NCBI GenBank assembly: GCA_049487715.1
Contig: CP150560.1
Coordinates: 62,001-126,000, forward strand
Reading direction: 5' to 3'
Source: Pycnococcus provasolii
Lineage: Eukaryota > Chlorophyta > Pseudoscourfieldiophyceae > Pseudoscourfieldiales
Length of the DNA: 64,000 nt
Part shown: positions 18,609-27,435 of the stretch, in pieces
Layout of the letters: each line of letters starts with the position of its first letter
Position numbering within the stretch: position 1 is the stretch's first letter
The notes under the pieces: model-generated
Database searches by the model: none
Seen by the model: the letters and a program-made list of their open reading frames with translations, nothing else
What the model was told of the DNA's origin: nothing
Position numbers and translations under genes: made by a program

Positions 18609-19328
18609 TTAAACGACCACCATCGCGCCACCACCGCCACCGTCGCTCGCGTACGCGTTGTAATACTCCGCGTACGCCATTAGCAAGACGGCCTCTTTCA
18701 ATATGCGTGCGTCTTGATTTGCGGCCACGATAGTCCACCCGTCTTTCGACTTGTCGATGTGTCCCACTTGAACATAGTTTTTCGTCAGGAGGAACTTGGG
18801 ATTGCCCGCCATGCAGTCAACGCAGAAAGCGCCGAGGCAGGCGGTCACTAAGAGGAAAGGAAAGACCCACGGCAGTTTTGGCGATTCGAACGACAGAATG
18901 CCTTCGCCTTGCGCGCCCCTAATTTCAGTGGGAGCGCCGAGTTGGCCTTCACACATGGCCGTACAGCTCAGAACAGGTTTCGTCTTCACTGGTTTGCCGG
19001 CAAGCGTTGCGTTGAGAACAGTGATGCCGTTGGCATACTCGCCCGACTTAGTCAGCACGAACGCGTGACGGCCGTCGGGCAGCGTGACGGTCACAGGCTC
19101 CTTGGAACTCTTCAAGTGAATCGTCGCAATCGTCGCACCTGCGGAACCGACGACGTTGAAATTTTTCGGTTTATTTACATTCCAGCTGTTGCCGGGGTCT
19201 GCTTGGCACGTGAATGCGCCGCCTGCGGACTGCAACGCTTGCTCGAGCGCCGCCTCTGCGGCAGGATCCGCCGCTACATACGCGGTGGGTTCGGCGTCAC
19301 CACGAGCGCCGAGCCCACGAAACTGCAT
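18609..19328 (-). CDS. Unidentified membrane protein with beta-rich N-terminal half
   Basis: I do not recognise this 239-aa protein with confidence. It has a predicted beta-rich region (residues ~45-140, with VVGSAGATIATIHL and GRHAFVLTKSGEYANG), one hydrophobic segment LPWVFPFLLVTACLGAFCVD (~152-171), and a C-terminal part rich in hydrophobic and aromatic residues (ILKEAVLLMAYAEYYNAY), ending in a Gly-rich tail. The layout faintly resembles tubby-like/scramblase folds, but no diagnostic motif is visible. The start ATG (19326-19328) lies 233 bp from the divergently transcribed SDR gene, and both may share the intergenic control region that holds a CCCTAA array. Third-position GC preference supports it as real coding sequence. 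Confidence 0.65.
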   Translation of the reverse strand: MQFRGLGARGDAEPTAYVAADPAAEAALEQALQSAGGAFTCQADPGNSWNVNKPKNFNVVGSAGATIATIHLKSSKEPVTVTLPDGRHAFVLTKSGEYANGITVLNATLAGKPVKTKPVLSCTAMCEGQLGAPTEIRGAQGEGILSFESPKLPWVFPFLLVTACLGAFCVDCMAGNPKFLLTKNYVQVGHIDKSKDGWTIVAANQDARILKEAVLLMAYAEYYNAYASDGGGGGAMVVV

Positions 19329-19460
19329 ACCTTTTGAGCTGTACCGTGAGCTGTACTGTCAACTGTGAGCTCGTTTTCGAGGAGGGAGGGGGCAAGTAAA
19401 GGTTTAGAGGGGCCACAGCCCCTCCCGCGGCGGGAAAAAGGAAAAGGGGAATAGATGCGT

Positions 19461-19483
19461 AACCCTAACCCTAACCCTAACCC
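19461..19483 (+). promoter_or_regulatory. CCCTAA array upstream of SDR gene
   Basis: Three to four CCCTAA units end 79 bp before the SDR ATG at 19562, in the sense orientation for that gene and in the shared region of a divergent pair. Confidence 0.5.
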
Positions 19484-19561
19484 AGTCCCCCCTGATTCGT
19501 TCCGAGGGGGATTCGTTCGTTCCGTTTTCATGGGAACGCCACCGCAGTCGCAGTCTTCGTC

Positions 19562-20599
19562 ATGCTCCCCCCTGATCGCAGCTTGGTCGTTGTCACAGGT
19601 GCGAGCGGATTCATTGCCACACACATCGTACGCAAGCTCATGCAAGATGGATATGCGGTGCGTGGGACGGTTCGAAGCGTGTCTTCCAGTAACGCGAAAC
19701 ACCTGCAGACACTCTCGGCTGAGTCAGGAGGAGAAGGCACCCTTGAGTTGGTCGAGGCGGACTTGCTGAGCACAGAAGATTGGACAAACATCACAGCTTC
19801 TGCCTCGTATGTCGTGCACTGCGCATCTCCATTTCAAGTGAGCGGGAAGGACGACGACTTTTCCGCGGCCCTTGTAGGAACCAGGCGAGTGGTGCAGGCG
19901 GCGATCGACACGCCGAGTGTGAAGCGAGTGATCGTCACGTCTAGCATTGCTGCCGTCAGCTCTGGGCGAGACGACGTGCATCTTTGCACGTTTACACCAG
20001 ACGATTGGTCGGACGCAGACAAATCCGACCCATATCCGAAGAGCAAGACTCTAGCAGAAAAGGAGGCGCGCCAACTCGTCGCGAACCAACCTGCGGGTCG
20101 TGGCTTGGAACTCGTGACAATCAATCCTGGCTTTGTCGTTGGGCCATCGCTATCCGAGCGACAGGACTTTGTCAGTTTTGACACCATCAAGCGGCTTCTA
20201 AATGGCTCTGTGCCAGCCGCGCCATCGCTCAGCTTATCCATTGTGCACGTCGACGACGTCGCGGAGGCACACGTCCGAGCGCTATCGCGTGGCAAGCCTG
20301 GTGGCCGGTACATTTGCTGGTCTGGAAACCTGTGGCTGTATGAGGTTTGTCAGTGTATGCGCAACAACGAGTCGATCACGTCATACCGAGTTCGGCTTCC
20401 TTATTTCCGCGCACCGAATTTCCTCGTTTGGACGATTGGCCTTTGTGATAAGACGGCGCGTGCGATCGTCTCCCGGCTCGGTGTGGAGAGTTTCTACGAC
20501 ACGTCGTCGACGACGTCGGAGCTCGGCATCGCGTTCAAGAGCGCGGACGACGCGGTCGTGGACGCGGCGCTAGACATGCTCCAGCGCGGACTCGTGTGA
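19562..20599 (+). CDS. Extended SDR, dihydroflavonol/cinnamoyl-CoA reductase-like
   Basis: This 345-aa NADPH-dependent reductase belongs to the extended short-chain dehydrogenase family. It has the Rossmann glycine motif VTGASGFIATHIV (residues ~10-22), RGTVRS for the NADP phosphate, VVHCASPF, VIVTSSIAAVS (catalytic Ser), and the YPKSK Tyr-x3-Lys pair near residue 157. The C-terminal half (INPGFVVGPS, IVHVDDVAEAHVRAL) matches the DFR/CCR/anthocyanidin reductase branch. The actual substrate in an alga is unknown; names such as DFR only describe similarity. Length is normal for the family and the first ATG directly precedes the Rossmann motif. Confidence 0.88.
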   Translation: MLPPDRSLVVVTGASGFIATHIVRKLMQDGYAVRGTVRSVSSSNAKHLQTLSAESGGEGTLELVEADLLSTEDWTNITASASYVVHCASPFQVSGKDDDFSAALVGTRRVVQAAIDTPSVKRVIVTSSIAAVSSGRDDVHLCTFTPDDWSDADKSDPYPKSKTLAEKEARQLVANQPAGRGLELVTINPGFVVGPSLSERQDFVSFDTIKRLLNGSVPAAPSLSLSIVHVDDVAEAHVRALSRGKPGGRYICWSGNLWLYEVCQCMRNNESITSYRVRLPYFRAPNFLVWTIGLCDKTARAIVSRLGVESFYDTSSTTSELGIAFKSADDAVVDAALDMLQRGLV

Positions 20600-21155
20600 T
20601 AAAAGTCAGTACTGTACTACCTTCTCGTAAGGTACTGTATCGTAACAAGTTGTATACATACATGTAGCACATGTTTACCCTACAAGACTCCTGTCCTTAT
20701 TTTCTGACGACCAACCCTAACCCTAACCCAAACCCTAACCCGGAGGGATCGTCCGAGCGATTTCACCTTCCTAAAAGGTTTGTTTAGCTGTTGTGCCGTT
20801 TCGCCTCCGGGAGCGTTGCCCAGCCCCGCGGGTTATGGGAAACCCTCATCAATCCGCCCCTGGCCACTCTCCTCTGGCCCTTGGAGAGTTGGAGGTCTCT
20901 TGGAGGTTGGGCCAAGGGGATCGATCATTCAGCGCCTGTTGTTGTCCCCTCCCCTCTCCCCCGGCTGGCTCCCGCGGATATCTTCTCAGCCTCTGTCGTC
21001 TGGCACAGGCGCCGCACACATTTCTTCCACATTCCTGAGTATTGGGTACAGTGTTCTCAGGACACACACACGTGTCGCTTTCGTCTTCTTGTCTTCTTCG
21101 TCTTCTTTTTCTTTCCTCTTTTATAGGCTTTCACTTCTTGTTAGGCTTTGCAAAC
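20600..21155. other. Intergenic stretch upstream of SAP30-like gene
   Basis: It holds the 3' end of the SDR gene and a CCCTAA array at 20713-20741. The open frame running into the SAP30-like gene from 21042 is hydrophobic and unlike the protein, so I treat it as 5' UTR. Confidence 0.5.
20713..20741 (+). promoter_or_regulatory. CCCTAA array upstream of SAP30-like gene
   Basis: Four CCCTAA units, one with an extra A, lie about 415 bp before the ATG at 21156, in sense orientation. Confidence 0.45.
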
Positions 21156-21704
21156 ATGGCGACGCACGCCATGGCGGCTACAAACAACCACGCAGCAGCA
21201 GCGGCGGCAGCGGCGCCGGGATTAGCGGCGGCCGATGGAAACAACGGCGCACACGTCGGGGGTGGCGCGATGGCGGGGGGAACAACCACCTCGGGCGCGG
21301 GGACGATCACCGCGTCCATCCCGGCGGGCATACCTGGAACGCGACGAGCCGCACGCGTCGACATGGGAAAGTTATCCGAAAACAGCCTATCCAGATACAG
21401 GCGCGTCTTCAAACTCGGACAGACGGACAACCTGCCCACGGACGACATGCTGCCGTCCGTGCAGAGACACTTCGCGTCCATGAACTCAGTCGACGAGGAA
21501 GACACGCTGCTCTGCTTCGCATTCCAAGTGCGCAGGCTACAGCACCACAACGCCATCGTGAAGGGGGTCACAGAGAAGGAGGAGGCACGTGTGGGGCCTA
21601 TGGGAGGGGGAGGCGCGCCCGCGGCGACCGCGGCGCGGCTCGCGGGATACACCAACGAGCCGCCGAGCAAAAAGGCGCGCCCTAGTGGACGAAAGGTGAA
21701 GTGA
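21156..21704 (+). CDS. SAP30: SAP30-like Sin3-binding protein
   Basis: The 182-aa protein has a low-complexity Ala/Gly-rich N-terminus and a central segment (about residues 71-130) with the SAP30 Sin3-binding pattern: LSENSLSRYRRVFKL, then LPSVQRHFASMNSVDEEDTL and CFAFQVRRLQ. In yeast and animals SAP30 links histone deacetylase activity to the Sin3 co-repressor. The C-terminus is basic (KKARPSGRKVK), which fits a nuclear protein. No zinc-finger part of animal SAP30 is seen, so this is the short form found in many eukaryotes. The start ATG at 21156 begins the non-hydrophobic part; an upstream ATG at 21042 is unlikely. Confidence 0.72.
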   Translation: MATHAMAATNNHAAAAAAAAPGLAAADGNNGAHVGGGAMAGGTTTSGAGTITASIPAGIPGTRRAARVDMGKLSENSLSRYRRVFKLGQTDNLPTDDMLPSVQRHFASMNSVDEEDTLLCFAFQVRRLQHHNAIVKGVTEKEEARVGPMGGGGAPAATAARLAGYTNEPPSKKARPSGRKVK

Positions 21705-22260
21705 AAGCACAGTGAAGGACTATATAAGCCTACAGTACATGACTCTATCTAAAAACTAACGTTGCTCATTCAGTAATGGATTGTGTTTTACTTCAACAAC
21801 AACAACAACAACAACAAACAACAACAAACAACCCGGTGGCCCAGTGGCCGGTCGTCCACACATTCAGCTCCTTTGAAAACAGGTTGGGCAGCAAGACAAG
21901 AGCGGAGTGACCTGATGTCAGGCATCTGGCGAGGAGGCGCACCACAAAGCAAAGTCAGTCGCCATTTGCCAAAAAAAAAACCTCCAAACCCCTTACGATA
22001 GTTTATAAAATCATGGGCATGGAGGTCCCCTGGTTCCCCGGTGCCCGGGGCCGGGGCGAGTCGTGATGGCGCATGTGGGGAACGTCGCACATGGCGGCGG
22101 GTAAGCAACTAAGCACCGTATACTGGTCAAACTTAACTGGACGGCCGGACTATTGTGTTGGACGAAGTAAAGTACGTTCAATTATTACGGAATGAATGAG
22201 CGATCTTAAAGGAATATCCCATTTTGCCAACCAGTCGTCAGCTCTACAGCCTCGAGGAGC
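21705..22260. other. Convergent 3' region with CAA repeat
   Basis: It lies between two convergent genes. It contains a CAA/ACA microsatellite (about 21796-21830) and an A run at 21971-21980; no gene is seen. Confidence 0.6.
21796..21830. repeat. CAA trinucleotide microsatellite
   Basis: Tandem CAA units, slightly interrupted, lie in the 3' region of the SAP30-like gene. Confidence 0.85.
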
Positions 22261-23553
22261 TTACGCCTCGCCGGGCAGCGTCGTGTCCTCCGGCCCGAGC
22301 TCGCAGCTGCCGCCAGCCATGCCCATGAGGTGCATAACGCAGTCGCGCTCCTTCTTCAGCTCGTCCTCGCTCGCCTTGATCTTGCCGCGAAGCCAGTCGT
22401 CGATGATCACGTCCTCGACAAACTCCCAGCCGCCGTCACCCTTCGAGCGGAGCGGCATGCTGAACACCAAGCCCTCCTCGATGCCGTACGGATTGCCATC
22501 CGTGCTCACCGCGCTGCTGAACCAGTCGCCGGGCTCCGTCGGCGTCACAAGCGCCTTGATGGCATCAGCGATGGACACCGCCGTGGAAGCGGCGGAACTC
22601 CTGCCCCACTTCTTGATGAGCGCACCTCCGCGCGTCGCCACGCACGGCGCAAACTCGTTCTCAAGCCATTCGCGATCGCTGATCACCTCGGTGGCAGGCA
22701 TGTTGTTGATGCGAGCATTCACAAAGTCAGGAACCTGCGTCGTGCTGTGGTTTCCCCAAATGGTGACGTTCGTCACGGTGCTGTAGAACACGCCGCTCTT
22801 CAACGCGAGCTGGCACTTGGCGCGGTTCTCGTCGAGGCGCGTGAGCGCGTGGAAGTTCTCCTTGGCAAGGCCCGGCGCGTTGGCCATGGCGATAAGGGTG
22901 TTCGTGTTGCACGGGTTGCCCACAACCAGCACCTTGCAGTTCTTGTCGGCAACCTCGTTGAGCGCCTTGCCCTGCTCGACGAAGATCTTGCCGTTCTGCT
23001 CGAGCAGGTCGCCGCGCTCCATGCCAGGTCCGCGCGGCTTGGCTCCGATGAGCAGCGCCCAGTCGCAGTCCTCGAAGACGGAGCGCGGGTCGATGCCAAT
23101 GTTCACCTCGCGAAGAAGCGGGAAGAGGCTGTCCTCAAGCTCCATGGCAACACCCTCGAGCGCCTCGCGGCTGCGCTCACTTCCGAGCAGGTTAAGCGCA
23201 ATGGGCTGATCCTTGCCCCACACCTCTCCGCTGGCGAGCATGAAGAGCAGGTGGTTGGAGATGTTGCCCGCGGCTCCGCTGACGGCCACCTTGATTGTTG
23301 GCTTCCACGTCGCGGCTGTCTTGCTGGGCTCGTTGGAGATGTCGTACTCGAGGCAGAACACGCCGACGCACTGCTCTTCGTTCGACTTTACGGTTTCCGT
23401 GGTTGCCGCGGTGCTCGCGGCCGCCTTCGCCGGGGTTGCGGCCGGCTTGCCCGCGGATGACGGCGTAGCGGCGCGCACCTTGAGGGCACGCCTGGTTGCG
23501 ATGTTGAGCGGCCGCGCCGCGCGCGCGTTGGTAGAGAAGGTGACGCGCTGCAT
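22261..23553 (-). CDS. Chloroplast NADP-dependent malate dehydrogenase
   Basis: It reduces oxaloacetate to malate with NADPH in the chloroplast stroma (EC 1.1.1.82), exporting reducing power through the malate valve. The 430-aa protein starts with an Arg/Ala/Ser-rich transit-like leader (first ~45 residues), then matches plant NADP-MDH almost throughout: [84 protein letters not shown] (catalytic His) and [17 protein letters not shown]. Both thioredoxin-regulated cysteine pairs are present: Cys62/Cys67 in CVGVFC, and Cys405/Cys417 with the same 12-residue spacing as in sorghum. Redox control by thioredoxin is therefore expected. Confidence 0.96.
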   Translation of the reverse strand: MQRVTFSTNARAARPLNIATRRALKVRAATPSSAGKPAATPAKAAASTAATTETVKSNEEQCVGVFCLEYDISNEPSKTAATWKPTIKVAVSGAAGNISNHLLFMLASGEVWGKDQPIALNLLGSERSREALEGVAMELEDSLFPLLREVNIGIDPRSVFEDCDWALLIGAKPRGPGMERGDLLEQNGKIFVEQGKALNEVADKNCKVLVVGNPCNTNTLIAMANAPGLAKENFHALTRLDENRAKCQLALKSGVFYSTVTNVTIWGNHSTTQVPDFVNARINNMPATEVISDREWLENEFAPCVATRGGALIKKWGRSSAASTAVSIADAIKALVTPTEPGDWFSSAVSTDGNPYGIEEGLVFSMPLRSKGDGGWEFVEDVIIDDWLRGKIKASEDELKKERDCVMHLMGMAGGSCELGPEDTTLPGEA

Positions 23554-24600
23554 ACTTACTTTGCTTACTAACTTTTGAAGTTTTAGGTGAGCAGCGATGA
23601 AAGTGGGCGAGATGGAGCGAGGTGTATTTCTTTCTGTGGATTAGGAAGGGTTCTAATCCTGTGGATTAATCCTCGAGGGAGGGTCCCGAGGGCGTGTTCT
23701 GGGGGAACCGGCAGAGGAGCTTCGAATAGGGGTAGCAAGGGAAGGCTGTTTCTTCCTACCCTAAGTTTACCATCCTACCCTGGAAAATGGAGAAATTCAA
23801 GCAAAGATTCGCCGTGTTCCCCTACCCTACCGGCTACAGGTTTCGATACAAGCTTGTTGTTTGGGCCGCCGGAGCGCGGAATGCAAAAATAAAATGGGAT
23901 GGAAGGCTTCGTACCCGTTCCTCATCTGAAGTTCTGAACAAAGTTGAAAGGGCTGAATTTTGGCACACGCGCCTCAACACCTGCGCCAAAAGCCTTCTTC
24001 CGCCAAAACACATGGCTGGTAGAGTGGTAGGATGTACCCTACCTATGGGGGAGATGCGAAGAAAAAGCCAAAATTCGCCTTCTTGTCAGAGAAAAAAGAA
24101 CCATCCACCAGGTCGCTTGTTCGTCCCCAACCCACCTTGAAGGGACACCACCCGCAAACACACCTTGTGAGGATGGGCAAGCAAACCTTCTCTATCTTTC
24201 AAGTTGGTAGATATTTACTCGAGATTCTATGGTCGACGAAGTCTTCGAAGTCTTCATCGTATCTGATCCGCGCAATCGAGAAATGGAAGTTGGAACATTT
24301 GGCGATCTCATTTGGCGACTATTTGGCGAAGAAGAAAAAGCAAGTTCGGGGTTAGAGGCTCCCTGATTCAGGAGAACGCAGGTTCCGTTCAGGTTCCGGC
24401 CAGCCTTTTTGGAGGACACCAAAGTACCTTTAGGGTAGGACATAACCTTACTGTACCACAGCACTGTACGTACGGTACTGGTACTGTACTGGCGTGCAAT
24501 ACAGTAGAATTGAAATGAAATAGAATTTAAAAAATATATATAGAATCGCAACTTAGATAGATAAGAGATAACCCTTAGAAAAAGTTTCCATTTAGACTAT
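23554..24600. other. 1-kb intergenic region, less GC-rich
   Basis: It separates NADP-MDH and the J-domain gene. Short frames (for example 23787-24140) use AT-rich codons unlike the neighbours and match nothing I know. There is an AT-rich patch at about 24515-24560. No repeats or RNA genes are seen. Confidence 0.55.
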
Positions 24601-26289
24601 TCATGTAGATGTTTTCGCGGCAAGCTCGTCGCATGCGGCATTCAGCTCCTTGCTCACCTCCTCCGCCAGTTCCTTCAAAATCGGGTTGCGGTCCGGGTGC
24701 CAGCGCGCTTTCAGTGCGCGTAGCCGCTTCGCACGTTCCTCCTCGTCCACACCCTCGCACTCGCTAACCGCCTGCCGAATGGCACTGCGAATGTTCGCGA
24801 GGCTGAAGCCCGCACCTCCACCCCCAGCACCCTCCACCGCCTTGGATGCCGTCTCTGCTGCAAACGCCGCCGCTGCCGCTGCACGCGCCGCCGAATCTTC
24901 CGCCTCCGCCTCCGCAAGCGCCGCCTTGGAGCGCTCGCACGCTGTCTGCAGGCGTGCGTGGTAGACAGCCTGCTCGAGCGCGCCGCACCGCGCCTTGAGC
25001 GCAGCGATCATCTCAGCCGCGTCTGCGACAATCGCGTCGAGGCGTGCCGCCTCCGCCTCCGCGAAAGCTGCGCGGTCAGCGTACCGATCCCTCTCGCGCT
25101 CGGCGTCTGCGATGTCGTGTAGCATCTGGTGGCGCATCGACTCCTCGTGTCGTCGCTCGTCTTCACGCGCGTCGCACGCCTCAGAGTGCTCGCAGTAGAG
25201 ACGCTCGAGTGCGCGTGCGAGGCGAATCTCGCGCAGCGTCTCTCCACCCTGTTCTCTCGTCGAGTCACGGTGGTGGTGGTTGTGGTGGTGGTGGGAAGCG
25301 AAGAAGGCTGGCTCGTCGCTGTGCGAGTTGGGAGTCCACGACGTGTCACTTGCCGATGACGTTGACGCAGGGCGCGACAGGTGCACTTGTTTGAATGCGT
25401 CATGCTGTGACCTGCCTGCGAGATCGTGCCTCAGCACATGCTGCTGGCGACGCAGCGCCTGTATGCGCTCAAGTGCCTCGGCCATAACAGACGGCGACCC
25501 GAGCGGCTCGTCGTCGTCGTCGTGGCTGTCGTCACCTTCGCCGCCGCGTATGTTGCTGTGTGCGGCAGCAGACCTGTACAGGTGCTCGCTCGCCACCGCC
25601 TCGGTGACACCCGTTCCGTCCCGCACACCTTCGTTGATATGCGTGTGCGCATGCGCGTGCGCTTGCGCGTGCGTGTGCGTGTACACGTCGGCAGACTTGC
25701 GAACGTGCACGTGCAGATGGCCGTGGTCGTGCCCGTGCCCGTGCCCGTGCCCGTGCTCTTGCCAGGCGTTGTTGGTATCGTTCGGCTCGAGGTTCTCCTT
25801 ACGTCCCTCACGCTCGAGCGACAGGTCATGCGCGAGGGTCGAGGAGGAGGATGTCGCGTCCGTTGTGGCGTTTGTGTTTGTGTTTGTGTTTGTGCTTGTG
25901 CTTGTGCTTGTGTTGGCAGGCTCTCGGTGGTGCTGAGGAACGTATGTCTGCGGCGGCTCCGGCGCGATCCCGTACGCTTGCGGCGGCTCCGGCGCGATCC
26001 CGTACGTCGGAATCGTGCCTGCGTCCTTGTTTCCCTGCGGCTTAGGCATGGCAATGGGCGACGCCTTTCCCCTCCACGCGGCGTCTGCGTGTGCGGCCCG
26101 CACGAGCGTTTCGTACGCGTGCGTATCCAGGACAGAGGAGGCGGCCGACGACGACAGAGGAGGCGCGGAACAAGCCTCCTCCACGGACGGAGGAGGAGGA
26201 GTATTGATATTACGAGAGGTGACGTGAACATCAATGTGAGTGTCCACTACTGAGGCCTGAGCCTGAGCCCGAGGAAGAGCGGAAGACAT
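24601..26289 (-). CDS. J-domain protein with His-rich low-complexity N-terminus
   Basis: The last ~65 residues of this 562-aa protein form a J-domain that would stimulate an Hsp70 partner: IRSAIRQAV helix I, RLRALKARWHPDRNP with the required HPD, and a final helix. The J-domain is C-terminal, as in auxilin-type proteins, and is preceded by an Ala/Glu coiled coil (about residues 370-490). The N-terminal half is low complexity: a duplicated YGIAPEPPQ block, Ser/Thr/Asn dipeptide runs, and a His-rich stretch around residues 185-225 (HGHGHGHGHDHGH and HAHAHTH). The partner and location are unknown. The frame extends upstream to 26433; the ATG at 26289 is chosen because upstream sequence is unlike protein. 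Confidence 0.78.
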   Translation of the reverse strand: MSSALPRAQAQASVVDTHIDVHVTSRNINTPPPPSVEEACSAPPLSSSAASSVLDTHAYETLVRAAHADAAWRGKASPIAMPKPQGNKDAGTIPTYGIAPEPPQAYGIAPEPPQTYVPQHHREPANTSTSTSTNTNTNTNATTDATSSSSTLAHDLSLEREGRKENLEPNDTNNAWQEHGHGHGHGHDHGHLHVHVRKSADVYTHTHAQAHAHAHTHINEGVRDGTGVTEAVASEHLYRSAAAHSNIRGGEGDDSHDDDDEPLGSPSVMAEALERIQALRRQQHVLRHDLAGRSQHDAFKQVHLSRPASTSSASDTSWTPNSHSDEPAFFASHHHHNHHHRDSTREQGGETLREIRLARALERLYCEHSEACDAREDERRHEESMRHQMLHDIADAERERDRYADRAAFAEAEAARLDAIVADAAEMIAALKARCGALEQAVYHARLQTACERSKAALAEAEAEDSAARAAAAAAFAAETASKAVEGAGGGGAGFSLANIRSAIRQAVSECEGVDEEERAKRLRALKARWHPDRNPILKELAEEVSKELNAACDELAAKTST

Positions 26290-26562
26290 GGCTGGCAAGT
26301 GCTTCAAGTATGCACAGTAAACCTTATTAAGTTCTCTTATCAAGCTGTTGTCACCCCAACTGGAATGGAGGGGGGAAAACCAAAAAGAAAAGAAAAGGGG
26401 GCACGCGCCTTGTGACAAACTGACAATTGCCACGCCATTTTCCCTTCCCTCTCCTCCTACTTCTTAGTTCCCAGGTGCCAGGTGGTCAACAACGGCCTTT
26501 CGAACAATGCTGGACGCCTGGGTCAACAACTTGACCATTGGTCAAGTCCTGGACCTAACCCG

Positions 26563-26578
26563 ACCCTAACCCTAACCC
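26563..26578 (+). promoter_or_regulatory. CCCTAA array in divergent intergenic region
   Basis: Two to three CCCTAA units lie 274 bp from the J-domain ATG (antisense to it) and about 860 bp before the plus-strand coiled-coil gene (sense to it). Confidence 0.35.
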
Positions 26579-26693
26579 AAGCAGTCAGGCTGTCAGGTTG
26601 GCTTCGCACGCTCTGCCATTGCGGGAGCCATTGCGTCCATTGCGTCGTCGCCGGCGGTGGGGGCGCACGTAGTGGCGCACTTGAAGGTATTTA

Positions 26694-26745
26694 GCTGGTG
26701 CGCTGGTGCGCTGGTGCGCTGGTGTGTGCTGGTGTGGTGTTTGTA
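26694..26745. repeat. Imperfect GCTGGTGC tandem repeat
   Basis: Four 8-base units GCTGGTGC, then degenerate GGTGTG units, are read directly in the intergenic region. Confidence 0.75.
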
Positions 26746-27435
26746 CACCTTGTGTAAGCTCATGTTGTAACATCAACAAGAACATCTTGTCCCAAACAAC
26801 CTTAAGGTCAACCCACTCTCCACTTAAAAAAAGGTCTTACGACCAACGAATGTATCCCCACCGCATCGTTGAACGGCCCTGTAAGTCCGTCCCAATTTTT
26901 TGTTGAATGTAGAAGTAGTTCAGCGCAGTAGGTTTGAGAGGAAGTTAACGGCCCGGCTCCGATGTCGAGGACACGCCCATCACCAGCAATTACCGGACCC
27001 CACGAGCCCTGGCGGAGGGGTGAGGGAAGTCTTCGAAGGGGATGGGAGGAGCCGACGTTATCTCTTGGACCTTAATAGGACTAACCTGCATCGTTTCCCT
27101 CTCCCATCTTACCTCTTGGAGACCACTTGCTACTCGACGATTGTCATCCCTGAGGGCTGGTCAGTACGGGGTCACCTATGCATAGAACTACGAAGGAATG
27201 CACCGGAGCACTGTACCAGCCCACTGTACCAGCCGGACTTCTCGCACCAGCTTGCGCCTTGCGCCTTGCCAAACACAGCGAAGGAAGGGACCCACAAGCG
27301 CGACAACAACAACAACAACCTGCTCGAGTGCTCGGTGCCTCCTACGTCCATCGTCCGACGTGCATTACGACGGCCGCGCTGGCGGAAGCGCGACACACAC
27401 AAAGTCTGTCTTGCTCGCAAGAGAACCTTTGGACC

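Larger units (their letters stand above)
26290..27435. other. 1.1-kb divergent intergenic region
   Basis: It lies between the J-domain gene (minus) and a coiled-coil gene (plus). It contains a CCCTAA array at 26563-26578 and imperfect GCTGGTGC repeats at about 26694-26745. No convincing coding sequence is seen; upstream extensions of the coiled-coil frame look non-coding. Confidence 0.55.

Noticed and set aside
23787-24140. 118-codon plus-strand frame between NADP-MDH and the J-domain gene
   Set aside because: Codon use is unlike neighbouring genes and no family resemblance is seen.
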